64,000 nucleotides of DNA from Hepsetus odoe (lineage: Eukaryota > Chordata > Actinopteri > Characiformes > Hepsetidae), in contig CM029368.1 in NCBI GenBank assembly GCA_017165825.1, positions 3,029,530-3,093,529 on the forward strand, in the 5' to 3' direction. The notes under the pieces were generated by a model. That model had not been told where the DNA came from, did no database searches, and was given only the letters and a program-made list of their open reading frames with translations. Position numbers and translations under genes: made by a program. Positions 22,284 to 33,870 of this stretch are shown in pieces. Position 1 is the first letter of the stretch. Each line of letters begins with the position of its first letter.

Positions 22284-22996
22284 TATCAGCCATAACATTA
22301 AAACCACGTCTAAAAGCGTGTGTGCTCCTCTCGTGCCACTAAAACAATCTCAGGCCCATCAAGTCACGGAATCCATGAGACCTCTGAAGGTGTGCTGTGG
22401 AACAGAGACTTCAGCAGCAGATCCTCACTGAGGTGCTGAGGTAAGACCTGCATGGATCTAGCTTGTCCAGCACATCCCACAGATGCTTGATCAGATTGAG
22501 GCCACCTCTTTGTTCCTCAAACCAATCCTGAACATGGGCAGGGTGGGTTTCTCCTGCTGAACGAAGCCACTGTCGTTAGGAACCAGTGTTGAAATGAATG
22601 GGGGGTACTTGATCTGTAAAAATGTAACATCCACATGGATGAGGATCCAAGGTTTCACAGCAGATCATTTCCCAGAGCATCACCCTGCCTCCACTGCCTT
22701 GCTTTCAAACCATAACACCTGTTCTTGCCGGCAAGTTCAGTTAGTAGAGGATGAGACTTTTCATCTCAGGGAGTTCCTCAGGGAACCCCACTGGTGTAGG
22801 AATCGAACTAGGTCTCATAATCAGAAGATTATACCGACCGAGACCTGCCGTTTCTCCATTTTTCCTGCTTCCAACACATCCCCTTTAAGAACAGACTCTT
22901 CACTTGCTCTCTAACATCTCCCACCTCTTCACAGGATCCTCTGTAATGAGATAATCAACGTCCACGTTCGTCTGTCAGTGTGGAGGCTGATTGGTA
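22284..22996 (-). mobile_element. Tc1-like DNA transposon relic
   Basis: Starts with TATCAGCCATAACATTAAAA CCAC, the terminal repeat of an abundant fish Tc1/mariner family. It continues with the minus-strand transposase remains (AAGACCTC-like, GTCCAGCACATCCCACAGAT, TTCCTCAAACCA, CTCCTGCTGA) and ends with CATTTTTCCTGCTTCCAACA, AGATAATCAACG and a decayed right terminus. Frames are broken and the middle of the transposase is missing, so it is inactive. About 120 bases at 22725-22845 do not fit the family and may be an insertion. Confidence 0.75.
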
Positions 22997-23237
22997 CCTA
23001 TTACAACATTAACAAAGTATTACAACAAATGTGCGTAGCTTCCTGCATCGGCTCAGCCTGACTGGAGTTATATGGGTGGGTGTGTCATCTCTTGATGGAT
23101 TTCATTAATGACCCAGTTTAACAACGGGCATTAGAGACCAGAGGAGCTAGAGACATCCCTCACCTCGCCCACATATCGCTTTAATACTTATTACTGGAAC
23201 TAATTAAGAAATCCAATTAATGTGGCTGGAATAGTGT

Positions 23238-23279
<42 letters not shown>

Positions 23280-23319
23280 GTGTGTGTGTGTGTAAGTGTG
23301 TGTGTGAGAGAGAGAAGTT
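22997..23319. other. spacer with GT microsatellite
   Basis: Contains (GT)n at 23238-23305, then a short GA run. Nothing else recognised. Confidence 0.5.
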
Positions 23320-23690
23320 CGGCATGGGGGGGCTCCACTACAAGATCTGTGTGTAAATTGGATAGTGAGGGATGCCTGAGTTTCTGGGGAGATAAACTGG
23401 CTTATGGGAGCCGTTGTAACTAATCATGCGGTTTTGTTCTAGGTGACAGGCGGCACATGAAGCTGAATTCAATCTACAGCGTATGTCCAGGGGACACTTT
23501 ATCGTTATGGGACTGTGCGCGACGACTATTTGAAAAGCATAAATTCAGCCCAGGGCCACAGCAGATCCTGACCTCGTGCCTCGGACCGTAATCTTTTACC
23601 GAGTTGATATTTAGGGTCTGCAGCTTTTGAACTTGGTGCCGGGATCTTAATCAGTGACCTGGAAAGTGGGACAAAGTATAAACATGACAA
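23320..23690. other. candidate conserved noncoding element
   Basis: Repeat-free block with TAATC-type homeodomain sites (ACTAATCATG, GTAATC, CTTAATC) and evenly mixed composition. No frame. Called from appearance only. Confidence 0.25.
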
Positions 23691-24104
23691 AGCCTATGGA
23701 CCCGGACACCACAGTAAAAAAGACTGCGGTTTTTTTTTGTTGCAATAAATGTCTAAAGAAAGATGGCCAAGTTTATTTATTATAATTTAATATCACAATA
23801 CAAATCGAAGTAGGTATTTATTCTAATTAAAAGCATTAAAGCCATGTTCAAAGCATGTATGTTGGAAAGAAATGAGATAGACCTTCCTATAATTTTATAA
23901 TAAAATCTACATGAAAAGCCTTTTTTGAGGTGAAAACAAGTTCTGTAAAGTGGGACTTTAAAAAAATCTGATCAACAACTGTCGTCTTATTATTATTATT
24001 GTTGTTGTTGTTATTATACATTAAATATGATGAAACTAAGCCATGTTGTATGTAATCAAGGCACGGTACCTTAATCTATAACAGCTGTATCAGCTGTAGA
24101 CTAA
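23691..24104. other. AT-rich spacer
   Basis: AT-rich sequence with (TTA)n/(TTG)n at 23986-24018. No gene. Confidence 0.5.
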
Positions 24105-24331
24105 TAATAATAATCCTTTATTTATAATCCCACGAATGAGAAATTTGTCCTCTGCATTTCACCCATACACACATGTGCAGCAGTGGGCAGCTATTGAATG
24201 CGCCCGGGGAGCAGTGACGGGGACGGTACCTTGCTCAAGGGTACCTCAGGGCAACCCACTGGGGAGGGGATTGAACCCACAACCTTCCAATCTGGGAGCC
24301 AACTCCCTACCCACTAGGCCACCGCTGCTCC
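24105..24331 (-). mobile_element. SINE-A, nearly full length
   Basis: Minus-strand copy: TCTGCATTTCACCCATACAC, GGGAGCAGTGACGGGGACGG, TACCTTGCTCAAGGGTACCT, box B in GGATTGAACCC and box A in CCACTAGGCCACCGCTGCTC. The TTTCACTT tail is replaced by an A/T-rich AATAATAATAATCC stretch. Confidence 0.8.
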
Positions 24332-25299
24332 ATAACTACAGTAACAACACGCTGCATCACTTCAGTGGGTGGGGCTACACTGTCACTGAATGGGTGAACT
24401 TAAGTAACCCACTATAGATGGAATGAGATGGGGTAAACCACTAAAAGGGGGATGAGTGTTTTGGGGGTAATGGGTGATTATATGTTAATGGTTTCATGGT
24501 TATGACATCACAGCCATGCGTTTGCTGTGTTTCCCTGTCTGCAGCTGTGGACTGAACTGTGCAATTAAAAACAAAAAAAAGCGAAGAAAGTTTCCGGCTA
24601 ATGCTCGTTAATGATCCTGTTTAAAATGCTTTTAGCCAAAGCCAAACTATCGTCATGTCCAAGAGACTAAAATGTCTTAAAGCTTTCGACAGCTCAACAT
24701 AACAGCAATCAGGGGGAACTGGACACCCCTGAGCACCTGTAGGGGTCATGACCCCCCTTGCCGTCCCACCCCCCCAAACCCAGTTGCTGCCAGTCGTCTC
24801 CGGACCAGAGGCTCGCTCTAATTGGAAGGCAGGACACAGTGATATCATCGTCCAAGCTCAGTTCTGGAAACACTTCAGTGTGGACGCATGAAAGAAGTGT
24901 GTGTGTGTGTGTGTGTGTGGGGTGTGGGGGGGTAAATACAGCAATCAGGTGAGCTTTTGATTGGTGTGGTTTCAAGGCCAGTAGTTTGATGGTCAGCCAG
25001 GCAATCCCTTTTTTTTCTTGAGCTGAAACCCGAGGCCTGCACACTGTATCATGTGAAATAAAGGAATGTGGAATAAAAGAATTAAAGAATGTGGAATAAA
25101 GGAATAAAGGAAAGCGCCTGCTTCTCCACAGGACAGGCTGCACTCTTACAGTCCAGAAACACACTAACAGGGGAGGAAACATGAATGAATCGAGGGAAAT
25201 CTCTAGAAAAAGAAGAAAAACCTTGAAGTCTGTGGAAGCGTGACAAACTACAACCACTCAACTGTAAAAACGTAAGAGCAAAGTTAATATTAGAATCAG
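24332..25299. other. spacer with GT microsatellite
   Basis: (GT)n at 24896-24921. A 182-codon open frame on the minus strand crosses it but is low in complexity and has no domain; it is not called a gene. Confidence 0.5.
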
Positions 25300-25589
25300 G
25301 ATAGTGAGAAAGAAAGAAAGAAAGAAAGAAAGAAAAAAAGAAAGAAAGAAAGAGAGAAACAAACAAACAAACAAACAAACAAAACTATCAGAAAGACAGA
25401 GACAGGAGGAGAGACAAAGTGGGAGAATAAGAAGAAAGAAAGAGACATAAAGAGAGAGATATAAAGTGGGAGAAACAGAAACAGATGGAAGGAGAGAGAG
25501 AAAGAGAGCGAGTGAGTGAGAGACAGAGAGAGGTGGAAGGAGAGAAATATAGAGATAAAGCGGGAGAAACAGAAACAGATGGAGGAAGA

Positions 25590-25631
<42 letters not shown>

Positions 25632-25723
25632 CAGTGAGTGAGAGACAGTGAGAAATGGCAGGAGAGGAGAGAGATAGATGGAGAGAGAGAGCGAGAGAGA
25701 AAAAGAGACAGAGAGAGAGAGAG

Positions 25724-25772
<49 letters not shown>

Positions 25773-25800
25773 TAGAGAGAGAGAGAGAGAGAGGGAGATG
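25300..25800. repeat. purine-rich repeat tract (GAAA)n, (CAAA)n, (GA)n
   Basis: (GAAA)n at 25306-25360, (CAAA)n to 25385, then about 400 bases of GA with an imperfect internal unit (GAGAAACAGAAACAGATGGA and similar). Strongly polypurine on the plus strand. Confidence 0.85.
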
Positions 25801-26126
25801 TTCAGCAGCTCAGCAGATGTTCATGAATTTCCTTTTTTTAGCTGAAGTGCTTCACGGCAGCCTTTAATGATGGGACGCTATTAATAACCTCTCCAGAGAG
25901 AGAGCAAGAGAGACAGAACACTTCCACACCTCCGTCTCTTTTCACCTTGGCTTTCCACAGGAAAAAAACGTTCAGATGGCATAAAGAAACACGACAACAA
26001 CAACAATGACAACCAAAACAACAACAAAACACATCTCCCAAAAACTAACACACAGCAGCCCCGCAGAGCAATGAAGGAAACAAACCACACAGATCAGAAC
26101 GAAGAGCTGCAGAAAACCACTGTCTG

Positions 26127-26159
<33 letters not shown>

Positions 26160-26239
26160 CATATACACACTCCTCCAAACAGCCTCCTAAAGACTGATCA
26201 GACACACAGCCGGTAAGACTGTACACCACTGAACACGCC
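25801..26239. other. spacer with CA microsatellite
   Basis: (CA)n at 26130-26158 and a short (CAA)n at 25992-26030. No gene. Confidence 0.5.
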
Positions 26240-26710
26240 CATCTTACAGGCCCAACATCAGGAAAACAAACTGAATCTGATCAACATTCACAATCTGAAA
26301 AATATTCCAGGATTAGAGTCAGATTGAAACCAGATTAGGAGTCTAAATATAATCCAGAATAAGGAGCAGAATGAAACCAGATTACAAATCAAATTCAGAA
26401 CGTAGCATGTATTCGGGAATCAGAAGATAATCTGGATTCCAATTCAGAATGTGAACCGTACACAGAAACAGATTAAAAACCAGATTCAGAATTGGAACGG
26501 AAACCAGATTCAGAGTCAGAATGTAAAACGGATTAAGAATCAAAAAGTAAACGGGATTCAGAGACAGAATGTTAACCAGACTTAAAATCTCAGATTTTCA
26601 TAGTATATCAGATTAAATACTAGATTCAGAACAAATGCACATAGCACTGAAGAATTATGTCTAAAAACAGATTCAAAATTAGCATCAGAATCTAAGGATT
26701 TCAGATCAGT
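26240..26710. repeat. degenerate 27-30-bp tandem repeat
   Basis: Many imperfect copies of CCAGATTCAGAATCAGAATG plus TAAA, for example near 26480, 26507 and 26550. Copies differ at about a third of positions, so the array is old. Confidence 0.55.
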
Positions 26711-27404
26711 TCAGATGGACATACGACTTCAGGGCATTGTTGTTTATGCTCAGCTGTTTATGTGAGTAAGACGAGAGCAAAGACCAAAACAACAGGGAAG
26801 GGGTGGCCCTGACAAAAAGACTTTAACTCACCAAATCAGGACAGACTCATTATTGATCTGACTCCCTGGATCAGGTGTGGACCCAGACAGGGGCGGACTG
26901 GTGAAGAGAAAAAACCGGGCACAGAATACGAAGCCCTGACAGATCCGAGCTCCCGTCCCCGTCCAGAGAACACGTCCGCATTCAAAGCACCAGGCACACT
27001 GCCCGCTGTCTTCAACCCCCCATATGTCCACCTCTCAGCACTGGCCAGCATCACACACACACACGGGCGCGCAAACTTTCTGCTTTCCTTTGACACACTT
27101 TTCCAGTCTACCCAACACAGAGGCCTCATGGGGAAATTAATACTGAAACTTAGTGCAAAAATAGGAAAATACATACATCAATAAATCCGTATCATTCACA
27201 GCGACCAAAGAAATAAATGGGATAAAAGTAAAATAAATTTCCACGCAGGTTGGGAGAGCTGCTCTGGAAAATCTGCGATGGGGTGAATCCGCTGCTTCCT
27301 GAATGAAATCGGGAAGATAAAATGGGTTTAAGTTGTATTTATTTTGTTGTGATCATTAGGATTAAACTGGAAGAAATACATTCATGTATAATCCCTACCT
27401 GCCT
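26711..27404. other. spacer without recognisable features
   Basis: Unique-looking sequence with a short (CA)n at 27052-27063. No gene. Confidence 0.5.
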
Positions 27405-27431
27405 CGAGACACGCACACACACACACACATG

Positions 27432-27466
<35 letters not shown>

Positions 27467-27643
27467 ACCTACACACACACACACACACACACTTACCTAC
27501 ACACGCACACACACCTACCTACCTACACACACACACACACACACACACACACCCCTACCTACACACACACACACACACACACACACATACCAAACAGATA
27601 CACATCTGAACACCCACTCTCCCCTTCATAGAACAGCACACTT

Positions 27644-27702
<59 letters not shown>

Positions 27703-27791
27703 AAAAACTAGGCACTCATTGGTTCAGCCTTGAGCTCCTGCCAGACCCTCACTGGCATTGTGCTCTTCCAACTGGGCTCTCTCTCTCTCTC

Positions 27792-27845
<54 letters not shown>
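27405..27845. repeat. cluster of CA, GAAA and CT microsatellites
   Basis: CA repeats with CTTACCTACA interruptions (27408-27595), (GAAA)n at 27642-27703 and (CT)n at 27776-27842. Confidence 0.9.
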
Positions 27846-27846
<1 letters not shown>

Positions 27847-28073
27847 GTTTCTATCAACCTTTCCCTCTGTCTTGCTCTTTCTCTTTTCACACTTCCCCCC
27901 TCACCTTCTCTCATACACTCTTCCTCTCTCCCCCTCTCTTGTTTCATCTTCAACCCCGAACCGATCTCTCGTTCTCGTGCAGAAGAGTGGAAGTGTGTGA
28001 GACTCTGTTTTTCTAAATGTTTGTCTGCTTGTGTGTGTGGTGTATTTGTGTGTATGTAAATGTTTGTGAGTAT

Positions 28074-28118
<45 letters not shown>
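28074..28118. repeat. GT microsatellite
   Basis: About 22 uninterrupted GT units. Confidence 0.9.
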
Positions 28119-28122
<4 letters not shown>

Positions 28123-29194
28123 ACAAGCTTTAGTGAGGATCTGGATGTGTTCACATGCTGAACTACACTTTAGGGAAACATGTGAACATCTGTGAAAAAA
28201 TGCAAAGAAACAGCCAGATCAACACTTTCCCACGGTTCACTGTGAGCAGGACAGCAAATAAACAAGCGTCCCGTCTGAGACTGAGAAAGTCGAATATTAT
28301 CACCAATCAATATCTTTGTATTAAAACAGGGCCCAAATCCCACACTTTCTCTATTCTCACCCGTTTCTGTGACTTTATGCTCCAAATACGGCGATTCGTC
28401 CTTTTCCTGAACATTTTCGGACTTATTTTTGTGTGTGTGAATGGGACCAGGCGTCCGAATGTCCCTCACGGATATGAAATGGAAGACGCTGCCTGATGCC
28501 TGAGACATTGTGTAGACTCGGACAGATGACTCGTTTTGTCCTGCCATGTTGCGGGACATAATTTAAGGCCTGTTCAGTTTTTGGAGACACGTCCAGGCCC
28601 TTCTGTGTTTAACAAGCACTTGTATTTCCTCACCTCTGATTGGCTGGTTTCTATTCCCAGCGCTCTTGAAGTTGTCATGTAACCTTTCCCCAAACTAAAA
28701 GTGATCCGGGTGAAGTCGGATCATTACCAGAGCACATTTCTGGAGAGATATCGCTGCGCTGCCTCTGAAAGGATTCATTTGAGATTCAAATTGAGTGGGA
28801 ATGAGTGCAGAAGTGCTTTGCATCAGCTGTTGATTAACCTCTTCCGATCCACTGAATTTCCCACTTGAAGACCAGGACAATATCATCCTGCTGATATTAA
28901 ATCAAGTAAAGTTGCAACTGTTGTCTCAAAGCAGCTTTGCAGAATTCAGGTCCAAGGTGCAAGTGAGCGAACCCTTGGCGAAAGAGGAAAAAATCCCAAA
29001 AACTAGAGGAAGACATCCCGGGAGAAGCCAAGACTCAAAAGGCGAACTCGTCCTCTTCTGGTCGACCAGAAAATCAAGAAAGAAAAGAAAGAGAAAACCC
29101 ATTTTATAAATAGATTAGAAAGGACATTTTAAAAATTGATAGATTTCAGCAATGAGTTCCAGTGAAGGAAAGGAAAGACATTCGGCAATAAATT
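28119..29194. other. spacer without recognisable features
   Basis: No gene or repeat named. 28487-28510 shares CGCTGCCTGATGCCTGAGAC with 53388-53407, too short to define a family. Confidence 0.45.
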
Positions 29195-29360
29195 TGTGCT
29201 TCTTTCTCCAAAATGTGCAACCTGAGTAGTCCCTCTAATAAACTCCTGTCCATCCTCGTCCCTCCCAGCGAAAATCTCAGCATCTTTAACTCTTCCAGCT
29301 CCATCCGTCTTGTCTTCAGTGCCACCGTCTCCAGCCCGTGCTACATAGCTGGTCTTCATC
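29195..29360 (-). mobile_element. RTE-clade LINE 3' fragment
   Basis: Minus-strand blocks TCCCTCTAATAAACTCCTGT, CATCCTCGTCCCTCCCAGCG and AAAATCTCAGCATCTTTAAC match the copies at 9, 20 and 50 kb. Truncated on both sides. Confidence 0.65.
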
Positions 29361-29375
29361 AGCTACATACCGCTC

Positions 29376-29433
29376 TCCCTGGAGCTCTAGTGGCTAGGAT
29401 TCTCTCACCACCTGGGTTCGATTCCTGGTCAGC
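29376..29433 (+). pseudogene. tRNA-Glu-like pseudogene
   Basis: TCCCTGGAGCTCTAGTGGCT and AGGATTC, then CTCTCACC, then GGGTTCGATTCCTGGTCAG, follow the eukaryotic tRNA-Glu(CTC) order: acceptor 5' strand, box A, anticodon region with CTC, box B TTCGATTCC and acceptor 3' strand. About 14 bases are missing on either side of the anticodon, so it cannot fold as a normal tRNA. It directly abuts a SINE-A. Confidence 0.6.
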
Positions 29434-29627
29434 GGTGGCCTAGTAGGTAGGGAGTCGGCCCCAGGATCAGAAGGACATGGGTTCAAATCCCAGAACAATA
29501 GGTTGCCCTGAGGTACCCTTGAGCAAGGTACTGTCCCCGTCACTTCTACCATGCACGTTCAATAGCTGCCCGCTGCTGTGAGTGTACGATGACGATGACC
29601 AGAATAGTCTCTTTCACTTTACTTCTC
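29429..29627 (+). mobile_element. SINE-A next to a tRNA-like pseudogene
   Basis: Box A TGGCCTAGTAG, box B GGTTCAAATCC, TTGCCCTGAGGTACCCTTGA, GCAAGGTACTGTCCCCGTCA and a short tail CTTTCACTTTACTT. Both promoter boxes are nearly intact; the central part is shortened. Confidence 0.85.
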
Positions 29628-29644
29628 CATCATGTACATGGAGT

Positions 29645-29766
29645 TGGTGATGCAGTGGAGGTAGTGCAGGAGGTGGGAACCTCAGGGCAACCTACTGATC
29701 TGGGCTTCAAACCCAAGACCCTCCGATCCTTGGACCAAGTCTCTAAACACTAGTCCACCGCTGTCC
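29645..29766 (-). mobile_element. SINE-A head fragment
   Basis: CCTCAGGGCAACCTACTGAT, CTTCAAACCCAAGACC (box B) and AACACTAGTCCACCGCTGTC (box A) on the minus strand. It forms an inverted pair with the copy at 29429-29627. Confidence 0.75.
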
Positions 29767-30339
29767 CTGAAGGCAATTAACTGCTGTTGAGTTTTGTGAG
29801 CCGTAAAGTGGAATGTCTACTGGAAATATTTTGTTGCCCTGATTAATGTTAAATGGATTTTCAGTGTGAAGAATTAACTGATCCTCAACGCTGAAGAAAG
29901 TTTAGATGATGGAGGAAAATAGAAACACTCCTGTCTCAGTGTTAATGGACTTTCCAGTGCAGTCCTGGTGTTTTTAAGTGATGAGTTGGCATGTCTGCTC
30001 GGCCTGCTCGATGGAAATGACTCCAGTCACTATTGCCCTGAAGGAAGTTTGGAGTCATTTTTAATTCAAGGGTCTCCTGCTGATGCTTCATGGGCTTCTT
30101 TTACTCATCATTCACTTGTTTAATGTCTATAAACTGCAGATGAAAATGAAAGATATTTTAAGTCATGAGTAAAAGTAATCCTCTAATTTTAAAATAAAAT
30201 CTAAACTTTTAATTTTATAGCCTCACATTAAAACTGCATCTTAATCAGATACTGTTAATCAGATAAAGAGAGAAAGGGAGAAGAATAGAATGTAGAGAGA
30301 AAGAATAAGTGGAGAATGTGGAAGGAGAGAGAGTGGGGG

Positions 30340-30373
<34 letters not shown>

Positions 30374-30949
30374 ACAGCAGCTACACTGCCGGTGGTTTTC
30401 TCTTCCAGGGAAACAGTCCAAAGAAGAGTGACCTCAGCGTGGCTCTGAAACATCACCGCTCAGGCTGATTGGGTGAGAAAACAGGAAGTGCTGTTGGAAA
30501 GCGTAAGGTCTGTGTTTTGGTGCGGTGGACACCGGGGCCTGGGCCCATCTCTGATCCCATCTCTCTCCCTGATTAGAGGAACACAGTGGAGCAGAGATTT
30601 ATGGACGTGAAGTTCCAGTCCGGACAGATTTACAGACTGAGGGTTGCCCTGCTGCCCAGATTCAGAGCAGTATAAGAAACAGAGCAGACGTTTACAGCTG
30701 TGTAATAACAGTAAAATGCAGAAGTGCGCTGTTATTTTTCTCCTGCTGTGGTTCTGCAAGAGAAATGAGGCATATTTTTCCCACAAACCATGTTTCTCGT
30801 AGACTTTCTAATCACTTTTTTTTCTTTCTAATCTACTGGTCGACATGGGACAACCAAGAATGGAAAACTGTGTGATAATGGTGGTAAACAACTTTGTACT
30901 GAGTCGAAACAAGAAACAAGTTTGTTTTTATCACTTTATGGGAGATTCT
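29767..30949. other. spacer with a GA tract
   Basis: GA-rich tract at 30262-30373. Otherwise no gene or repeat recognised. Confidence 0.5.
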
Positions 30950-31205
30950 CTTGTGGTTGGTTAGCGTAGTGGGTAACACCAATGTTCTCCAAGCATCTCA
31001 GAGCAGTTCAGAACCCCCCAGTACGAGTCCTAGGGCAATTAGCCTTAATTTTTCAACGCTTGGACATTCAGTGTCCGTGGCTGTCTCTGTTGCCTAACTG
31101 GGAGAGGGTTCTGAGTTTGATTCCCTGTTTAGATCCATTCTGGGAGGAGTTTTTTCTTCCTGGGTCTGTGTGGGTTTCCTCACAGTGTTAATGTTGGTAA
31201 CAGGG
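30950..31205 (+). mobile_element. possible tRNA-derived SINE remnant
   Basis: TTAGCGTAGTGGGTAACACC and GTACGAGTCCTAGGGCAAT resemble box A and box B of a tRNA head. About 80 bases later GCCTAACTGGGAGAGGGTTC and TTTGATTCCCTG repeat that pattern. The end (TTTTTTCTTCCTGGGTCTGT) resembles a common teleost repeat. Decayed. Confidence 0.4.
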
Positions 31206-31929
31206 TTTCAGTGACCTCCTGAGTCAATCTTACAAAACCAGCGAAGAAAGAGGAAAAATCCTTTCTGATGTCCTTACTGGCTGAAAATGTGCAACTTTCC
31301 CGAGTTCCCATAGGGAGTGGAAGAGCTCGGGTAACAGGAATAAGTGAGTATTGATAGAATAAAATGCAAACTTTCGTATCTTATAATGGAAGGTGCAGCA
31401 TCTCAAACATGAGCTGTTTAATGGATTTACGCATCAGTGAGATAGTGAAGAAGGTGAGATCGTGGAGATTACTACATTTCCTGCCTCTACCAGTACATCT
31501 ACCTGTCTCCACTCCTCCGTCCATTAATCAATCGCTTCACTTCCTCTTCCAATCCCTCTGCTCGCTCTCTCACACCCTTACAGCTCATTTCACAGATCAC
31601 AGACCGGATGCAAGCCTTCACATGACGTGAGTGAGAGAGACAGAGAGAGAGAGAGAGACAGAGAGGGAGACAGAGACTCCATGTCAAGCTTGAGAACTTT
31701 GTCTGTACTCCTCTTGTCCAGAACATCTCAGAAAATACAGGTCTTGGGCAGCATGAGTCAGTTTCCTACACAGAGATTAGGCCTAGTCTTGGGTTAAACT
31801 GAAGATGATTCAACCCTGTGAAGCTTTTGAACGATGGCTTAAAGGGCAGTTATGGTTTGAAATGCTCTTGATCTGTTTTCCAGCCCTTAAAAACATTCTG
31901 GTGTGTGGTTCTAATCATTCACTGCAGAA
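31206..31929. other. spacer with a short GA tract
   Basis: GA-rich tract at 31628-31680. No gene recognised. Confidence 0.5.
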
Positions 31930-32560
31930 CTTTTGCGGCTTGTTTCTTTCTCCTGCTCTTGGGAGTTCCTACTTTTGATTATTTCAGGAAGTTTTTCCTT
32001 TGATAACTTGGCTCCTCTGGGTGGTTGTTATGTTCTTAGGAAGTTTCAAGCTTACGCTCTTGAGAGTTCCTCCTTTCGGGTCTTGGTTCCTCTGAGCCAT
32101 TCTTCATGTTATTAAGAAATCTTTTTTTCCTCTCAGTTGTGGTTACTCATTCTCATGAAAGTTCTTTGTTCTTCTCAGTGTTTGTTCCTCATGTTCTGAC
32201 AGAAATCCTCCTTATGAGTCTTGGTTCCGGTTTTTCCTCCTCATGATCAGAGTTCCTTCTTTTACTCTTGGATTCTCTTGATGATACTTCTTTGTGCCCT
32301 TTAAGGTCTCTTCTTGTGAGATCTGGTGGACTATTTGTTTCTCCATTTGGGTCTTGGTTCTCAGTGGTTCCTTCACAGGTTCTAAGAAGAATTCTGCACT
32401 TGTTCTCCGCATTCCTTTCGCACGATCCGAGTCTTGGTTCTTCTCCATTTTTCCTCCGCATGCTCTTACAGGGTTTTTTCTCTCTTAGGTTTGCTTGCTT
32501 TGGGACAATCTCACAGAAAGTGTTCCAGCGAAAAATGTAAAAGTCCTCTACTCTTGAGTC
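31930..32560. repeat. degenerate pyrimidine-rich tandem repeat
   Basis: Imperfect units of GTTCCTC..TCTTGG and TTCTCATG recur at roughly 30-45-base spacing (AGTTCCTCCTTT, TCTTGGTTCCTCTGAG, TCTTGGTTCCGG, TCTTGGTTCTC). Strand composition is strongly biased to pyrimidine. A 135-codon minus-strand frame is a by-product. Confidence 0.5.
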
Positions 32561-33359
32561 AGATTGATTCCTGTTTGCTCTCGTTGTTTTTTTCATGATT
32601 AAACTGTGTGGGACGTGGGATGAAGCAACATTGCCTCTGCGTGACAGAGCAGTGAATCAGTGTTTGGAGAAGTATGTGGTTAATGCCAGAGCTATTCATG
32701 TAGTTTTGAAAGAACTGCAGTTCACACACCTTAGAACATTCCTTATCCTCCTGTGGACCTGCGGAGATATCGAGAAAGAGAACTGATTCAAGAGCTGTTG
32801 ATTTAAGATAGCGTTAAAAAAAAACACCTCAAACCCTTCATTAACCTCTTTACACCCACCTGCATGTCCCAGAGATTAGGATCCTTGGTGGCACGGCCAG
32901 CGACATCCTAGATTTTACGGCTGAGGTTTGAGTTTTCGTGTTTCAGAGGCTGTCATGGTGTCACGTCCTGTTTAATGGGATTTTAATGGACTGCTTCCTT
33001 TCCTTTTTGGGGATGAGTCTGAACCAAGAAAGGTCTGAAGTTCCCAGTGGTTTGTAATGCTTACAGTCTTTTAACTTGAACTTCTTTCCCACAAGTCCTG
33101 GGAGGAGCAGATAAGCAGGAGAGTTAGGGACCCAGGCAATGTTGTTTTATGATAAGACTAAAAAGGAAAAGCGTTCACAGTGTCAACTGAGCACAGCGGC
33201 CTAACCCAACTGCAAATAGGAACAGCGTAGGCTGAGGGGTCACGGTGTTTGGAATGAACCCCTCCATCCCCACCCCCTATCCCGTGCAGAGAGAAAAGAA
33301 GGAGGGGGGATTTAAGGGAAAGTAAAAGGGAGAAGGGGCCTGCTGGGGGATTTAAAGTG
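32561..33359. other. spacer without recognisable features
   Basis: No gene or repeat family recognised. Confidence 0.5.
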
Positions 33360-33870
33360 GGGAGGGGGATGTGTTCAGGGCGCTCGTGGGATATGTGACA
33401 AACCGTGTGATTTGCATAAAAATGCAGGCAATCTTGAAGCAAGCTGCAGGGGGTGTGGGGGGGTTAAGTGGCAGGCTTTTACTCGCTTTAAACAGCGAGT
33501 CAGATTTACTCGGGGCTCTCCATGGCAAGCTATCATTTGCGAATCACGCCGTGTCTCCAGGGCCCGCTAAGACAAGGCACAAGCTAGCCGGGTGTGTTTA
33601 TTGTCCTTTTAAGGACGTATCTGTCATACGAGAGCCTCAAAATCATCTCAAATGACCCCCTTCATGCACATGGCATTATAAAGGCGGGTTTGTGCAAACG
33701 GAAGGACGTGAACATATGTTCTCGCAACATCCCGACAGAATCAGATGTGACATGAGTGCACAGCAGCTCGCCGACGAAAATGAAACCCTTTATCAAGCCT
33801 TTTTCTTCACCTGGATGCTCCAGAGAGCTTAATGAATAGTCCACCAGCTCTTCCCTCTCCAACTGTCATG
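33360..33870. other. candidate conserved noncoding element
   Basis: Repeat-free block with an octamer-like GATTTGCATAAAAATGC (33409-33425) and AGCTATCATTTGCGAATCAC. Mixed composition, no gene. Assigned only from appearance. Confidence 0.25.

Noticed and set aside
24709..25257. 182-codon minus-strand frame
   Set aside because: Crosses a GT microsatellite, has no recognisable domain and no codon signal. Likely chance.
32189..32596. 135-codon minus-strand charged frame
   Set aside because: Result of a pyrimidine-rich degenerate repeat; Lys/Arg/Glu composition follows from that bias.
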